Origin: Limnanthes douglasii subsp. nivea
Taxonomy: Eukaryota; Streptophyta; Magnoliopsida; Brassicales; Limnanthaceae
Direction: 5' to 3'
NCBI GenBank assembly: GCA_036936605.1
Contig: JAUPFV010000005.1
Coordinates: 72,552,885 to 72,616,884, forward strand
Length of the DNA: 64,000 nucleotides
In this document: piece after piece, positions 10,974-20,986 of the stretch
Layout: each line of letters starts with the position of its first letter
Numbering within the stretch: position 1 is the first letter of the stretch
Translations under genes and position numbers: made by a program
The notes under the pieces: generated by a model
Seen by the model: the letters and a program-made list of their open reading frames with translations, nothing else
What the model was told of the DNA's origin: nothing
The model's database searches: none

Positions 10974-13900
10974 ATGAGAAAACCCCCGTCTCGCAAGAAA
11001 CCGAAGAAGAAAAATGACTCTCCAAATAAACCAGTCTTTGGTTTCATCGACTATCTACAAATCACCGACCGCGCAAAAGAATACCGAGCTGTCGGGTTAA
11101 TCCATAAGGGTCTTATATCGCTCCTGAGCTCGGAACCGTTGATCTTCCCAAAACCTAAAAATCCGGGCCCCTCGAACTTTTCCCTCAACGTGAATCTTCC
11201 GAACATCCCAAGGGCTTCTTCGTCGAGAAGGCCAACCGTTGCTGCTCACTCTTCTCCCAGAAGATCTGACGCTGAAAATCTCCCTACTTCTTCAAGGCCT
11301 CGGGATACTATCAACCGACCCAAAACTCTATTTCTGACTATGGGTGACTCTAGCTCCTTATCCACTCCTCCTCATGAATATGTTCAACTGACCCGGACTA
11401 TCGTGGAATGTCGAACCAGCCCCAACACTGCGACTACTCCTAAATAAGTGGTTCAACAAGATGAAGAAAGGAGGAAGCACGAAGAATCCATTGCTAAAAA
11501 GGCTGGAATCCCAGTGCTTGGCCACATCCGGGCCAATAGCAGCTCAAGTGCGGTCCTTGCAACTCCTTCCTCCCATGGGTTGACATCCGCTGATAAATCC
11601 CTATCCACGGGAGCGACAAATGCCGAAGCTGTGGAAACAACTCATAAGTATTCCAAAAATGCTGCGTCGGTGGGGGTTGAAGGCAAACTTGCTGAGAGAA
11701 CTAGTCATAAACCCTCCTCCAAGGGAGCTGCATCGACAAAGGCCAAGGAAAAACTGCTAAAAAAGGCTACACACAAACCTTCCTCTAAGGCATCTACGTT
11801 GGCAAAGGTTGATGACAACACTACTGGAAAAAACACTTATAAACCTTCCTCCACGGCTTCTGCATCCGCGAAGGTCGGAAGCAAAGACGCTGAGAAAACT
11901 ACCCAAAAAACTTTTAAGGCATCTGCGTCGGTGAGAGTTGAAGACGCGCCTATCCTGGTATCTGAGTCAGCATGAGCTGAAAATTAAAACACTGAATCAG
12001 ACGTTCCAACAAATCCGGAAGCTAGAAATACTATCGTTGTTGGTGACATTGAAAGGGATTCGCTGCCTCCTGGAACCGTCGATGTTGTTACCGGTTACCA
12101 TATTCGTCTGACCAATGAACATATTCTGTCCCTTTTCAACGGAAAATCCCTGTACTATTCTCCCGATGAAGAAGAAGGTTTGAAGAGAATCTGGGGAATT
12201 CCTGATTGTGTTAAAGTTCGTTTCCGCAATCCTGGGGAAACTCCCTTATCCATAGAGGCTCGAGAAATAGTATTTTTCACCGAGCTCTTCAATAGGGGTC
12301 TGCGACTTCCCTTTGATCCCGAAATCGTCAGGTATTTTGAGATCCTTGAGATATATACGACCTAACTAACTCGTAACGCTTGGTATACTCTGATATCTAC
12401 CATTATGGCTTCTCGACTATCTGGGATCTCAATCTCTATGAAGCAATATATAAGAATATTTGGGATGTCAAAATCTTTGAAGTTTCCCTTCTTTTACTCC
12501 TCCCTTGCCAACCCAAAGAAGATAGTGAACAACTTGCTGGAGGCTGATAGATCAGGGAAATACCGGTTCATCTTTATCAGCGGCGCTTGGGAAAATGACC
12601 GACCCTACAGCAAGGAAAATCTGAGGCGTCTTACATTCAAATGGACTCCTAAAGGTATGTACTTGGGCATTTTAGATAACGACTCTTCTCCTTTAGCTTG
12701 CAAGGCAACCATCCAAGATTTGAGGAAAGCATATCTCAAGGAAGCTTCAACAATTTTTGCCAAGCTTCGAGCCTTTGCCACGAAGAAGTGGGGCCAGAAT
12801 TTTTGCCAATGCTTCAAAAACACTAATCTTATCAATAGCAACCTTTGGCGCTGCTCCAATGACATTTTGAGCATCAAAGAACTACAGACCCCTCCTAATG
12901 TTGTTGACTTCGTGAGAAGACCCGAGGCTCCATATTTTGAGGTATTCTTGCCTAAATGAGATCGGGCGCCCAACGAGCGTATAAAATCGGAGGAGTTGTT
13001 CAATGCGGAAAATGAGAAGGATGACGATGTGAACAAACCTACTGAAGTGCCGCCCTCAGAACCAGAAACCATTGTCATCCTTAGTGATCCAATTGTGAGT
13101 GACGACAAATCTCCTGTTGCTGTCAAAGGAGGACAGAAAGTTTGCGGCGACAAGAGAAAAAAGAGCGTCGCTGCTGAAGAAGAGAAACCTTCTTTAAACA
13201 AAAAATCCAAGGGGAAAGCTGTTGCACACGAAGTGCTCATTGACCTTACCATAGAGCAGATCACCATCCCTACTATGTTCAAACAATTTGGTGGTACAAA
13301 GCTGTCTACCCCCATCGAAGCTTGTATAGGGGGGAAATGATCGGAAGGAATGCACTCCGGAGGTAAAAGAAGACCTCGGATCACTCGAGTGATCTTGTTG
13401 TGCTAGATCAATATGGTTATGCCCCTTTCCAAGGAACTTCGACGCACCCTGACCCTACGTTCTTGCCTGTTTGTGCCCAAAGTTTGAACTCTTTCTTTCG
13501 GCAGGATTCTGATGTCCTGGCCAGCTCGCTCCAGAATATACTCGCCCCCATAGCCCAAAAGAAGAGGGAAGTGCTGAAGATTCAAAGGGAACTTGCCGAG
13601 ATTAAAATAGACGCTTCATCCAAAGCCAAAAAGTCATAAGATTCAATCGATTTTTCCAACCAGCGGTCTGACACCGTCGAGGCTAAAATTCGTGCTTTCT
13701 ATGTGAAAGAAAAAGATTGGGAAAAAACTCTCTCCCAAGCCCATGAAGATCGCACCAAAGCTGTCGAGGAGTTGGATTCCCAGAAGTTTCAAAATGGTTT
13801 CCTTCGTTGGCGGTCGACGAAAATGGCTAATGAAATTCAGGAGCTCTGAGTGACCCTCGACCAAATCAAGGAATAAAACCGTATTTTCGCCGTTAAGTGC

Positions 13901-14092
13901 AAGAAATTCATGGAAAAGGAAGTCGCCAACGCGAGGGCCGGCTATGTTCTGAGCTTTCACGCTCAATGGCCTCGAATACCGCTTGGGTCAATGTGGTTGG
14001 ATGTCCCTGAAGAAGACCGGCCCGAAGGTGTCGATTGCACCGACCTTGAATTTAAGATTACCGAACCATCCGACGAATCCTCTGATGCTTGA
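10974..14092 (+). pseudogene. Antisense gene (aORF) of element A
   Basis: One frame runs from ATG 10974 to 13337 with only nonsense codons (TAA 11445, TGA 11973, TAA 11985, TAA 12363, TGA 12957, TGA 13338). One frameshift then leads to a second frame reaching TGA 14090. The N-terminus is basic and Ser/Pro-rich. At 11640-11960 five 21-22-residue repeats carry T-H-K-P-S-S. At about 12180-12960 is a conserved domain (E-L-F-N-x-G-L-x-x-P-x-D-P-E-I-V-R-Y-F, M-A-S-R-L-S-G-I, F-I-S-G-A-W-E-N) resembling the Pfam 'putative gypsy type transposon' region PF04195. A charged coiled-coil part follows, then P-x-x-P-L-G-S-M-W-L-D-V. The function is unknown. It is not env: there is no signal peptide or membrane segment, and it lies on the opposite strand. 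Confidence 0.82.
12655..12696 (+). other. 42-nt intron remnant in the antisense gene of A
   Basis: It begins GTATGT and ends CTTCTCCTTTAG, at phase 1, at the same alignment position as the 80-89-nt intron in B1 and B2. At 42 nt it is shorter than plant introns that splice efficiently. It has no in-frame stop and is a multiple of 3, so retention keeps the frame. Confidence 0.55.
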
Positions 14093-14319
14093 CCTCTGCA
14101 GCTTGGATTTGTTTACTTATGTTTTTTTTTTTGTAACCATCAAGACTTGACTTGTTTGTCCTTAGTGGATATTTATTTGCACCTGATTTTGTTTTTAAGA
14201 CTATGTTCATCATCCGACCTCTTTTTACAATCAAAAGTGATCAGTTTCTGATGCCAAAATTAATGGATTTTATTGCGTCTGAATTTATAGATCAACTCAT
14301 GGTTGAAAAAAGACATTGT

Positions 14320-14612
14320 GATAGGCTCGACTTTGTCAATCAACGTTAATGTTAAAAAACTTTTAGTAGGTTCGAATATGTTGATCAACTTTAAAGTTAA
14401 AAAACCCTCTGAATAGGTTTGACATTGTTGATCAACTTTGAAGTTGAAAGACCCTTTAACAGGTTCAAAATTGTTGATCAACTTGAAAGTTGAAAAATAC
14501 TTTAACGGGTTCGACATTGTTGATCAACTTAAAAGTTGAAAACCCCTCTTAACAGGTTCGACATTGTTGATCAACTTAAAAGTTGAAAAACCCTATGAAT
14601 AGGTTTGACATT
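14320..14612. repeat. 46-47-bp tandem repeats in element A
   Basis: The palindrome GTTGATCAAC recurs near 14380, 14427, 14473, 14519 and 14566, with a worn copy near 14333. Each is followed by a second inverted repeat (CAACTT..AAAGTTG). The array lies between the 3' ends of the convergent antisense gene and integrase. Confidence 0.88.
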
Positions 14613-14673
14613 GTAACCAATATAGACTTGTATTTAGGCTCTAAAAAATTACTAAAACGGGTCGGTTTAAGTA

Positions 14674-14718
14674 GACACCTCATTAAAACCTCCCCGCGCC
14701 ACCAGGGTAGGAAAGAGT
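14674..14718. other. Conserved non-coding block between aORF and integrase (element A copy)
   Basis: GACACCTCATTAAAACC followed by a GC-rich C-C-A-C-C-A-G-G-G-T-A-G-G core and GAAAGAGT. Near-identical copies are at 39437 and 42481 (B1) and, reversed, at 56161 (B2). It lies downstream of pol in element sense. Confidence 0.7.
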
Positions 14719-14805
14719 GTCGCCAGACTAAAGTTGTCTTACAATGAAAGTGCAAACGATAAAAATTAAAAATAATTCCAAGTACAATTTAAGGTATTCG
14801 ATATT

Positions 14806-16100
14806 CTAAGGGAGACGTAGAGGTCGGCCGAATTTGTCTTTCAACCGATAAGTTCTTGAATTTAATTTTTCTATCACTTGGTACGGTCTTTCCCAATTAG
14901 GTGTCAACTTCCCAATATGCTTGTCTTTTGTATGGAGGAAAACTTTTCGCAATACTTTTTCCCTAACCTTAAAGTCTCTTCTCCAAACTTTCGAAGTGTA
15001 CCTACTCCTCATCAAGGTCTGATAATGCAAGGAGCTTAGGTGAGCCTTAGCTCGTTTTTCCTTTATTAAATCCAAAGCCAAAGCCCGATTTCCATCATTA
15101 GCACTTTCCTCATAATGGTCGATTCTAAAAGAAGGGAACATTGTCTCTACGGGGATTACCGCATCCATGCCGTATACCAGAGCGTAAGGTGATTCTTGTG
15201 TCGCAGTTTGAGGCGTGGTTCGGTATGCCCACAACTCTTCTTGTAAAAAATTCTGCCATTTTCCATCCTTTCCTTCCAAAATCCTCTTCAATCCATTGAT
15301 GATTGTTTTGTTGGTTACTTCAACCTGTCCATTAGCTTGAGGATGAAATGGAGCTGAAAAACACTGTTGGGTATTGTGGTTTGCACAAAATTCCCTCATT
15401 TCATTGCTTTCAAACTGGGGTCCATTGTCCATGGTTATCTTCTGAGGGAACCCATACTGACAACAAATGTTCGACCATATGAATTTTACCACATCTTTAG
15501 CTCTGGTTCCTGAAAATGGCGCCGCTTCAACCCATTTTGAGAAATAATCCACTGCGACCATGATAATTTGTCTTCCTCCAGTTGCTAACGGAAGCGGTCC
15601 TACTAGATATATCCCCCACCTGTCGAATGGTAGACCTTCAGAGATGGACTCGAGGGGGACTGTTGGGTGCGGATTGAATTGGAAAAACTTTGGCATGTAT
15701 CACATCTTTTGACCAACTCCTTAGTGTCGGTAGCTAACGTAGGCCAGGAGAAACCTGACAAAAGAAATCTCCTAATTAGTGTCTTGAAGCCACAATATGC
15801 CAACCTTTCACCATCGTGTAGCTCGGACAATAGCATATGTGATTCTTTGCGCCCTGGACACCTTAACAAATGTCTGCTTATAGATTTTTTATAGAGAACA
15901 TTTCCCAATAAGGCAAAACCTCGCGCCTTGTACTGAATGATCTTTGACAGAGTTTCATCATCAGGAAATACTTCCTCAGTCAAGAACTTCATAATATTAC
16001 TCCTCCAATCGGTGTTCGAAACTGTTGAAATTTGACACGCCATGTTTGGTCGACTTTTAGGGGATTTCTCCCACATATGTTGTTGTTGCCAATAAATCAA
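14806..16100 (-). pseudogene. Integrase of element A
   Basis: Two overlapping frames (16100-15603 and 15696-14806) show a frameshift. The N-terminal zinc-binding region keeps C-D-T-C and an H-D-G segment, but the second His is replaced by Tyr (A-Y-C-G-F). The core keeps D-Y-F-S-K-W, M-D-N-G-P-Q-F and N-G-Q-V-E-V-T-N-K-T, that is the D, D and E residues. The C-terminal part has the usual basic K-V-L-R-K-V-F-L-H-T-K and W-E-R-P-Y segment. It inserted cDNA. It is now broken by the frameshift and stops. Confidence 0.85.
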
Positions 16101-16204
16101 CGATTGTATTGTCTTTACGAAGCCAAAATTTTCAAAGATGCTAAGTATTGCACTAGCTGTTCTTTTCTCGCCTTGGATTGTCCCGTTGCGTGATTAATCC
16201 GCAG

Positions 16205-17750
16205 CTATGAATCGCTTATTATCCGAATTTTTCTAGCTCCGAAAACTTGCGCTAACTTTAAACCCGCCAGTGTTGCCTCGTACTCGGCCTCGTTGTTCGA
16301 AGATTTGAAACCAAAACGAATCGCTTGATGCATCGCAATCCATGTTGGTGTTGAAATCTGGGCACCACACCCGCATCCGTTGATACTTGAACCACCACCA
16401 GTTCTGACTATCCACTCATCCGCATTTACCTCTGGTTCGGGTGCTACTTTCTCAGGCCTACCGAAATGAAACTCCACTAAGAAATCTGCTAAAGCTTGCC
16501 CTTTAATAGCCGTTCTCGGTTCGAAATCAATATCGAAGTCCCCCAACTCTACCGACCATTTTGACATACAACCAGAAATATCGAGTCGTTGTAAAACACT
16601 TTTTAGGGGAAATGCTGTTCGAACCATAATAGAGTGACCTTGAAAATACAGTCGCATTTTCCTAGCAGCTATTACAAGAGCCAATGCTAATTTTTTGAGC
16701 TTCAAATACTGCTTTCCAGCATCCATCAAACTTTTTCTCACATAGTAGACAGGTTTAGGGACCCTATCATCTTCTCGAACTAAATTCGCGCTCACCGCAT
16801 GCTTTGAGACCGCTATACATAGGTACAAAATTTCTCGGGGTAGTGCTTTCGTCAGTAGAGTTGGGGATGATAAGTAATTTTTTATGTTGAGAAAAGCTTC
16901 GGTACATTCAAGTGTCCAGCTGGAATTCTTAGCATTCTTTAACACTTGAAAGAACGGTGCGCATTTTTCAGAAGATCGTGAGATGAATCTGTTCAGTGCT
17001 GCAAGTCATCCGGTCAAAATTTGTACCTCTTTAATATTCATTGGGGTGTTATACTATCTAGGACGTCTAACTCGGTTGGGTATGCCTCTATCCCTTTTTC
17101 GCTGATCATGAACCCTAGGAATTTTCCAGACCGAACTCCGAAAGAGCACTTCTCTGGTTTCAATTTGAGGTTCACCTCCGAGGTTTGTGAATGTTTCCTC
17201 AAGGTCGGCAAAATGATTTTCATCCGTGACGCTCTTGACCAACATTTTGTCAATATGAACCTCAACATTTTGCCCAATTTTCTCCTCAAAGACCTTATTC
17301 ACAAGCCTCTGATAAGTAGCCCCTGCATTCTCCAGACCAAACGTCATAACCTTGTAACAGTATAAACCCCTCAATATGATAAATGTAGTGATTTCCTGAT
17401 CTCTTGGATCCAGCTTTATCTGGTTGTACCCTGCGTAAGCGTCCATAAACGATAATAACTTGTTTCATGACGTCGAATCTACCAACTGATCAATCTTTGG
17501 CATGGGAAATGGGTCCTTAGGACACGCTCTGTTGAGGTCCGTGAAGTCCACGCACATTCTTCATTTTCACTTTTTATTTTTCACCAAAACTGGATTTGCT
17601 GTCCAGCGCGGATACCGATACTCCATTATATGTCCTACCCTTGTTAGCCTTTCAACCTCTAAAATAATTGCCTCTGCATTTTCTTGGGAGAAAGCTCGTC
17701 GCTTTTGCATTATAGGTCGAACACTTTGATTTATGGATAATTGATGATAA
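16205..17750 (-). pseudogene. Reverse transcriptase and RNase H of element A
   Basis: RT starts near 17750 (R-R-A-F-S-Q-E-N, G-H-I-M-E-Y) and continues with M-D-A-Y-A-G-Y-N-Q-I at 17446. The catalytic Y-I-D-D is altered to H-I-D-K near 17260, so polymerase activity is lost. The RT connection and RNase H lie in 17038-16205, with T-D-G-G worn to T-G-G-G and the S-N-N-E-A-E-Y and I-S-D-S motifs kept. Several frameshifts and stops break the gene, for example after 17500 and between 17038 and 16945. Confidence 0.85.
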
Positions 17751-17989
17751 ATAACACTCTCATGGACCCATGTAACATCTTCCGAGCACTAGGAAAACAA
17801 ATGTAGCTTTTGTCAAAGAAAATCAATCAATTTCTTTCGGAAAAAAGGGGAACAGGTTTACACCAATCTTCAAAACCTTGCCTTTGGAAAATTGATAGTT
17901 TTCACAACTTTCATCGGTAAGTAATAATCCTGGGGTCTCTCCCTACGATCGTCTGCATGCTCCGATCTAGGGGCCGACCCCGCTAACTG

Positions 17990-17992
17990 TTA
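17990..17992 (-). promoter_or_regulatory. In-frame stop at protease/RT junction of element A (readthrough candidate)
   Basis: TAA followed by CAGTTA sits in one frame with both protease (18478) and RT (17710). It lies 17 residues after the E-C-Y triplet, exactly as in B1 and B2. CAR-YYA after a stop is the TMV-type leaky context. Confidence 0.5.
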
Positions 17993-18160
17993 ATCCCTTA
18001 CATCGACCATCTCTTTATCCGATTTTGTTGCCAGTGTTGCTCGATAACATTCTATCGCTGTCTTTTGGATACTTCTGACAATGCCGACATTGTTTTCGAT
18101 CACATACTTTTAGCACAGATGAACCGTAGAGGTTACGGCATACATCCTTGGCAACCAAGA

Positions 18161-18478
18161 TCAGCCGAAAATTGCGTTATGTGACGTGGGAGCATCTCCG
18201 ACTATAAACATGACCGTTACTTTCTTTTTGAAAGACCCTCGCCCGAGCTGGACCACACCTTCAAACTCACCGACTACCTCCGCTGATGCTCCTGTAAAAC
18301 CAATAATAGTTCGATCCGATTTCACAATCACCGGTTTATTCCTAAACCCTGAGAAAGTTGATAATAAAATAATGCTCGTCAAACTCCCAGTATCCACCAA
18401 TATTCTTCGAACCTCCTCACCAGTAATAGCCGCTACAATTACGATCGCGTCTTCACGAGGACCAGAAATGTTTCTCAT
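18161..18478 (-). pseudogene. Retropepsin (protease) of element A
   Basis: I-L-V-D-T-G-S at about residues 28-34 of this frame is the aspartic protease active site. Hydrophobic-hydrophobic-G and S-H-N-A-I-F-G follow, the usual end of the domain. A TGA directly after F-G replaces the expected Arg of the F-G-R-S-W motif. The protein would have matured the Gag-Pol polyprotein. Confidence 0.85.
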
Positions 18479-18823
18479 ATCATCATCATCAAAGCACAGA
18501 ATGAAAGATGGGTTCTGGTATAAGTGGGGCGAAGCTCTTGCCTCTAACTATGTAGCCAGATTAACCACGTGCCTCTTCCGAGAAGAATTGGTGATGCCTG
18601 CCATTGAGTCACCCCCTAAAATGGTTAGAGACTAAAAAAACTTACACAAGTCGCTTACCTTTCCTCGTACCTCAGGTACTACTTCCTCAATTACTCCGAT
18701 CACATTCTTGTTTTTGTCCGGGTCCAAATACTCAGTGGACACATCAAATGAATCGGTGACCTCAGAGATCAGCAAAGAGATTTCCTGCTTCGGCGCTGCT
18801 ACAATCTGTTTAGCCGCTCCGCT

Positions 18824-20415
18824 TTACTGAGCTTGTTTCTTTACGTACTCGAGAAATTTTCCATTATCAATTTGCGCTTGTACTTCTTTCTTGAGCGCAA
18901 TGCAATCTTTGGTATTGTGACCTACGTCCTCATGATACCTACAATAGCGATTGTTTCGGCCTTCACGAGGAGTTCCGATCGGAAATGGCTTCAGGAAGTG
19001 TACACTTTTCCTTGACTTGTCGAAGATAGTTGCACTACATTCAGTCAAAGCAGCGAAGTAATCAGGTCGAACCCATTTATTCGATATGGGTCGGTAATTG
19101 TTTCCCTGGTAACTATTTCATACCCTCTTAGTCTGATTTCCTGATCCTTTCCCGTTTGTTGCTGGTGCTACAGTAGTTATCAGTTGTGGCTGAGGAATCA
19201 TAGCTGTTTTTTGTGAAGTCTTTTGATACATATCAGCCGAAGCTTGCGTGGTTTGTTGGATTTGTGCTGCCAACTCCGATGCTTCAGTTTCTTCAATCAG
19301 GATCTGCTTTTCTACCTGAGCTAACAAGGCAGAAAAGGTAAAAGCATGTTTCTTCGTTACGACTTGTTTCATCGGACCAGGAAACAGGCCTAATCTATAA
19401 CCATTCAGAGCCATATTTTCATCACAATAGTCAAAATCAATCTTCGCATTTATAAAGGGTCGAGTATAATCCCTCAAACTTTCTCCGACCTTTTATCGGC
19501 AATTGACGATTGTATCTCTGTTAGCTCGGAAGTTCTTACTTCCTACAAACTGCTGCCTGAACATCATCCAGAATATACATAAGTTTTGAATGCATCCATG
19601 GGGCAATCGATTGTACCACTTTGATGCCCGGTCTTTAAATGTCATTGAGAATGCTTGACAGATCAACTTGTCATCGTTGTCGAAACTTAACATAAAATTC
19701 TTGAAAGCTTCCAGTTGGTTGTCAGCGTCTTTCTTTCTGTCATATTTTTCGAGCTTCGAGATATTAAAGCGCTTCGAGAGATGTCCCGACAAGATTTCAT
19801 CTGATAGGGGGACGACCTCCAATTATGTCTGAGGCTAAAAGTTTCGCCTCCTAAACCTTCTGCATGACTTGTAAATAACCCTTCTTCAAGTGGGTTTGCG
19901 AATTGGCTTCCAACCCTGTAGCCATAAGACTGCCTCCTTGACGAGAATTGAAACTGGGGCCATTCTGTTGTTCCCTGTTAATTGTGATTGTATTGACCTT
20001 TTCAGGAGACTTCAGAGTCACTTTGTCGATGCTGTCACCTTGAGGTTTGACTATCTTTGCTCGTTGTGACTTATACCTTAGAAGTTCTCACTCCCTTGTC
20101 ATTCTTTTATCCTTTCTAAGACATCAGAAATCTATGTCCGGGGAAGAAGACTCGCACATATCTTCCCCACTTGAATTCGTACCCATGCTTGGCCTGGAAT
20201 CCAGACTTCTTTCTTGCAACCCCGTCGAGTGTTCGCGCTCGAGTTATGCCTTTGTAAAATTTCACTTCATCCCGATCGACAACGCGATTGGCTTCTTTTC
20301 CTTCCTCACACAATCGTTCGCTTAGACCGTTGAGCCGAAACTTCTTCTCAGCCAAAGCCATCGTTTTCTCAACATTTAGCTTAACAATATCGTCCAACAA
20401 CTGTTGCCTGGTCAT
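18824..20415 (-). pseudogene. Gag of element A
   Basis: Broken frames at 20415-20116 (N-terminal, charged), 19822-19493, 19477-19118 and 19048-18824. The capsid core contains L-x-x-Y-D-x-x-x-D-A-D-N-Q-L-E-A-F-K-N-F-M and K-W-Y-N-R-L-P-H-G-C-I, then F-R-Q-Q-F-V-G. The C-terminal part has the Y-C-R-Y-H-E-D-V-G-H-N-T-K-D-C motif in place of a CCHC knuckle. Roughly the usual Tat-type Gag layout, interrupted by at least three stops or frameshifts. Confidence 0.83.
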
Positions 20416-20632
20416 GATTAGGGTCGACCGTTTGCTTCAGCCCTGATTACCCTGATCGTGATCACCAAATAGCTCTTCAGAATACCGACCCTATGAATAC
20501 GACATCTCCTTGTCAGAACCTCTCTCATTTGTCTTTGCTTTTCCCTTTTTCTAGCCTCAGTATTCATTTCTCGAATTTTAGGTTTTTGCTAGGGTCGAGA
20601 TTTTGGGGAACCCGATCTCCGGGTATCTCTCG

Positions 20633-20651
20633 TTCCCAGAGACGGCGCCAA
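20633..20651 (-). other. Primer binding site of element A
   Basis: Directly inside the 5' LTR the minus strand reads TTGGCGCCGTCTCTGGGAA, the TGGCGCC type complementary to the 3' end of a plant tRNA. Tat/Ogre-type elements use tRNA-Arg or tRNA-Asp with similar sites. It fixes the orientation as minus. Confidence 0.8.
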
Positions 20652-20981
20652 TGATATGTCTCGGAATATCTAGGGTAGACTATTGGGTAATGTGTATGGT
20701 GAAAGGGTGTCAGGCGAACAAGTATAAGATTCTAGAGAGAGAATGTAGTCATAATAAAGTACCAATGATTAGAAAGCACTCTTTTTGGGGAAAAAGATCT
20801 TTCCTTATATAGTGCCAGTAGTGGGCTCCACTGTCACATGTTATGTTTACTCTAATTAGATGTTAGCCCCCGTATTTACATTTATGTCTTATATTTTTTT
20901 TATCTTTACAAGTAAGTCCCTATAGATTTATACATTATAAATTAGACCCATTATTATCCTTGGCATTTTATGCCCTTATCA
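20652..20981 (-). repeat. LTR of element A (5' LTR in element sense)
   Basis: Reads TGATATGTCTCGG... to ...CCCTTATCA on the + strand. Ends TGATA/TATCA are inverted copies of each other, as expected for integrase recognition. Confidence 0.92.
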
Positions 20982-20986
20982 GTACG

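Larger units (their letters stand above)
10001..20981 (-). mobile_element. Ty3/gypsy element A (Tat-like, with antisense gene), inserted in element C
   Basis: Two LTRs of 328 and 330 bp bound the element. Flanking pentamers are GTGCG (9996-10000) and GTACG (20982-20986), a target-site duplication with one mismatch. gag, protease, RT, RNase H and integrase run leftward on the minus strand. Between integrase and the polypurine tract a long gene runs the opposite way (10974-14092). The two sides join into a continuous gag of element C when A is removed. LTRs differ at about 25 sites, so this is the older of the two clear gypsy families here. Confidence 0.92.

Noticed and set aside
12605..13384. 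259-codon minus-strand frame in element A
   Set aside because: It lies opposite the conserved aORF domain and shows no family motif. The + strand frame aligns with B1 and B2, this one does not.
10974..14092. Envelope-like gene of a plant retrovirus-type element
   Set aside because: The gene lies on the strand opposite to gag-pol and has no signal peptide or transmembrane segment. Its domain matches the antisense ORF of Tat-type elements.
14320..14612. CRISPR-like array
   Set aside because: The units are contiguous, without unique spacers, in a plant genome and inside a retrotransposon.
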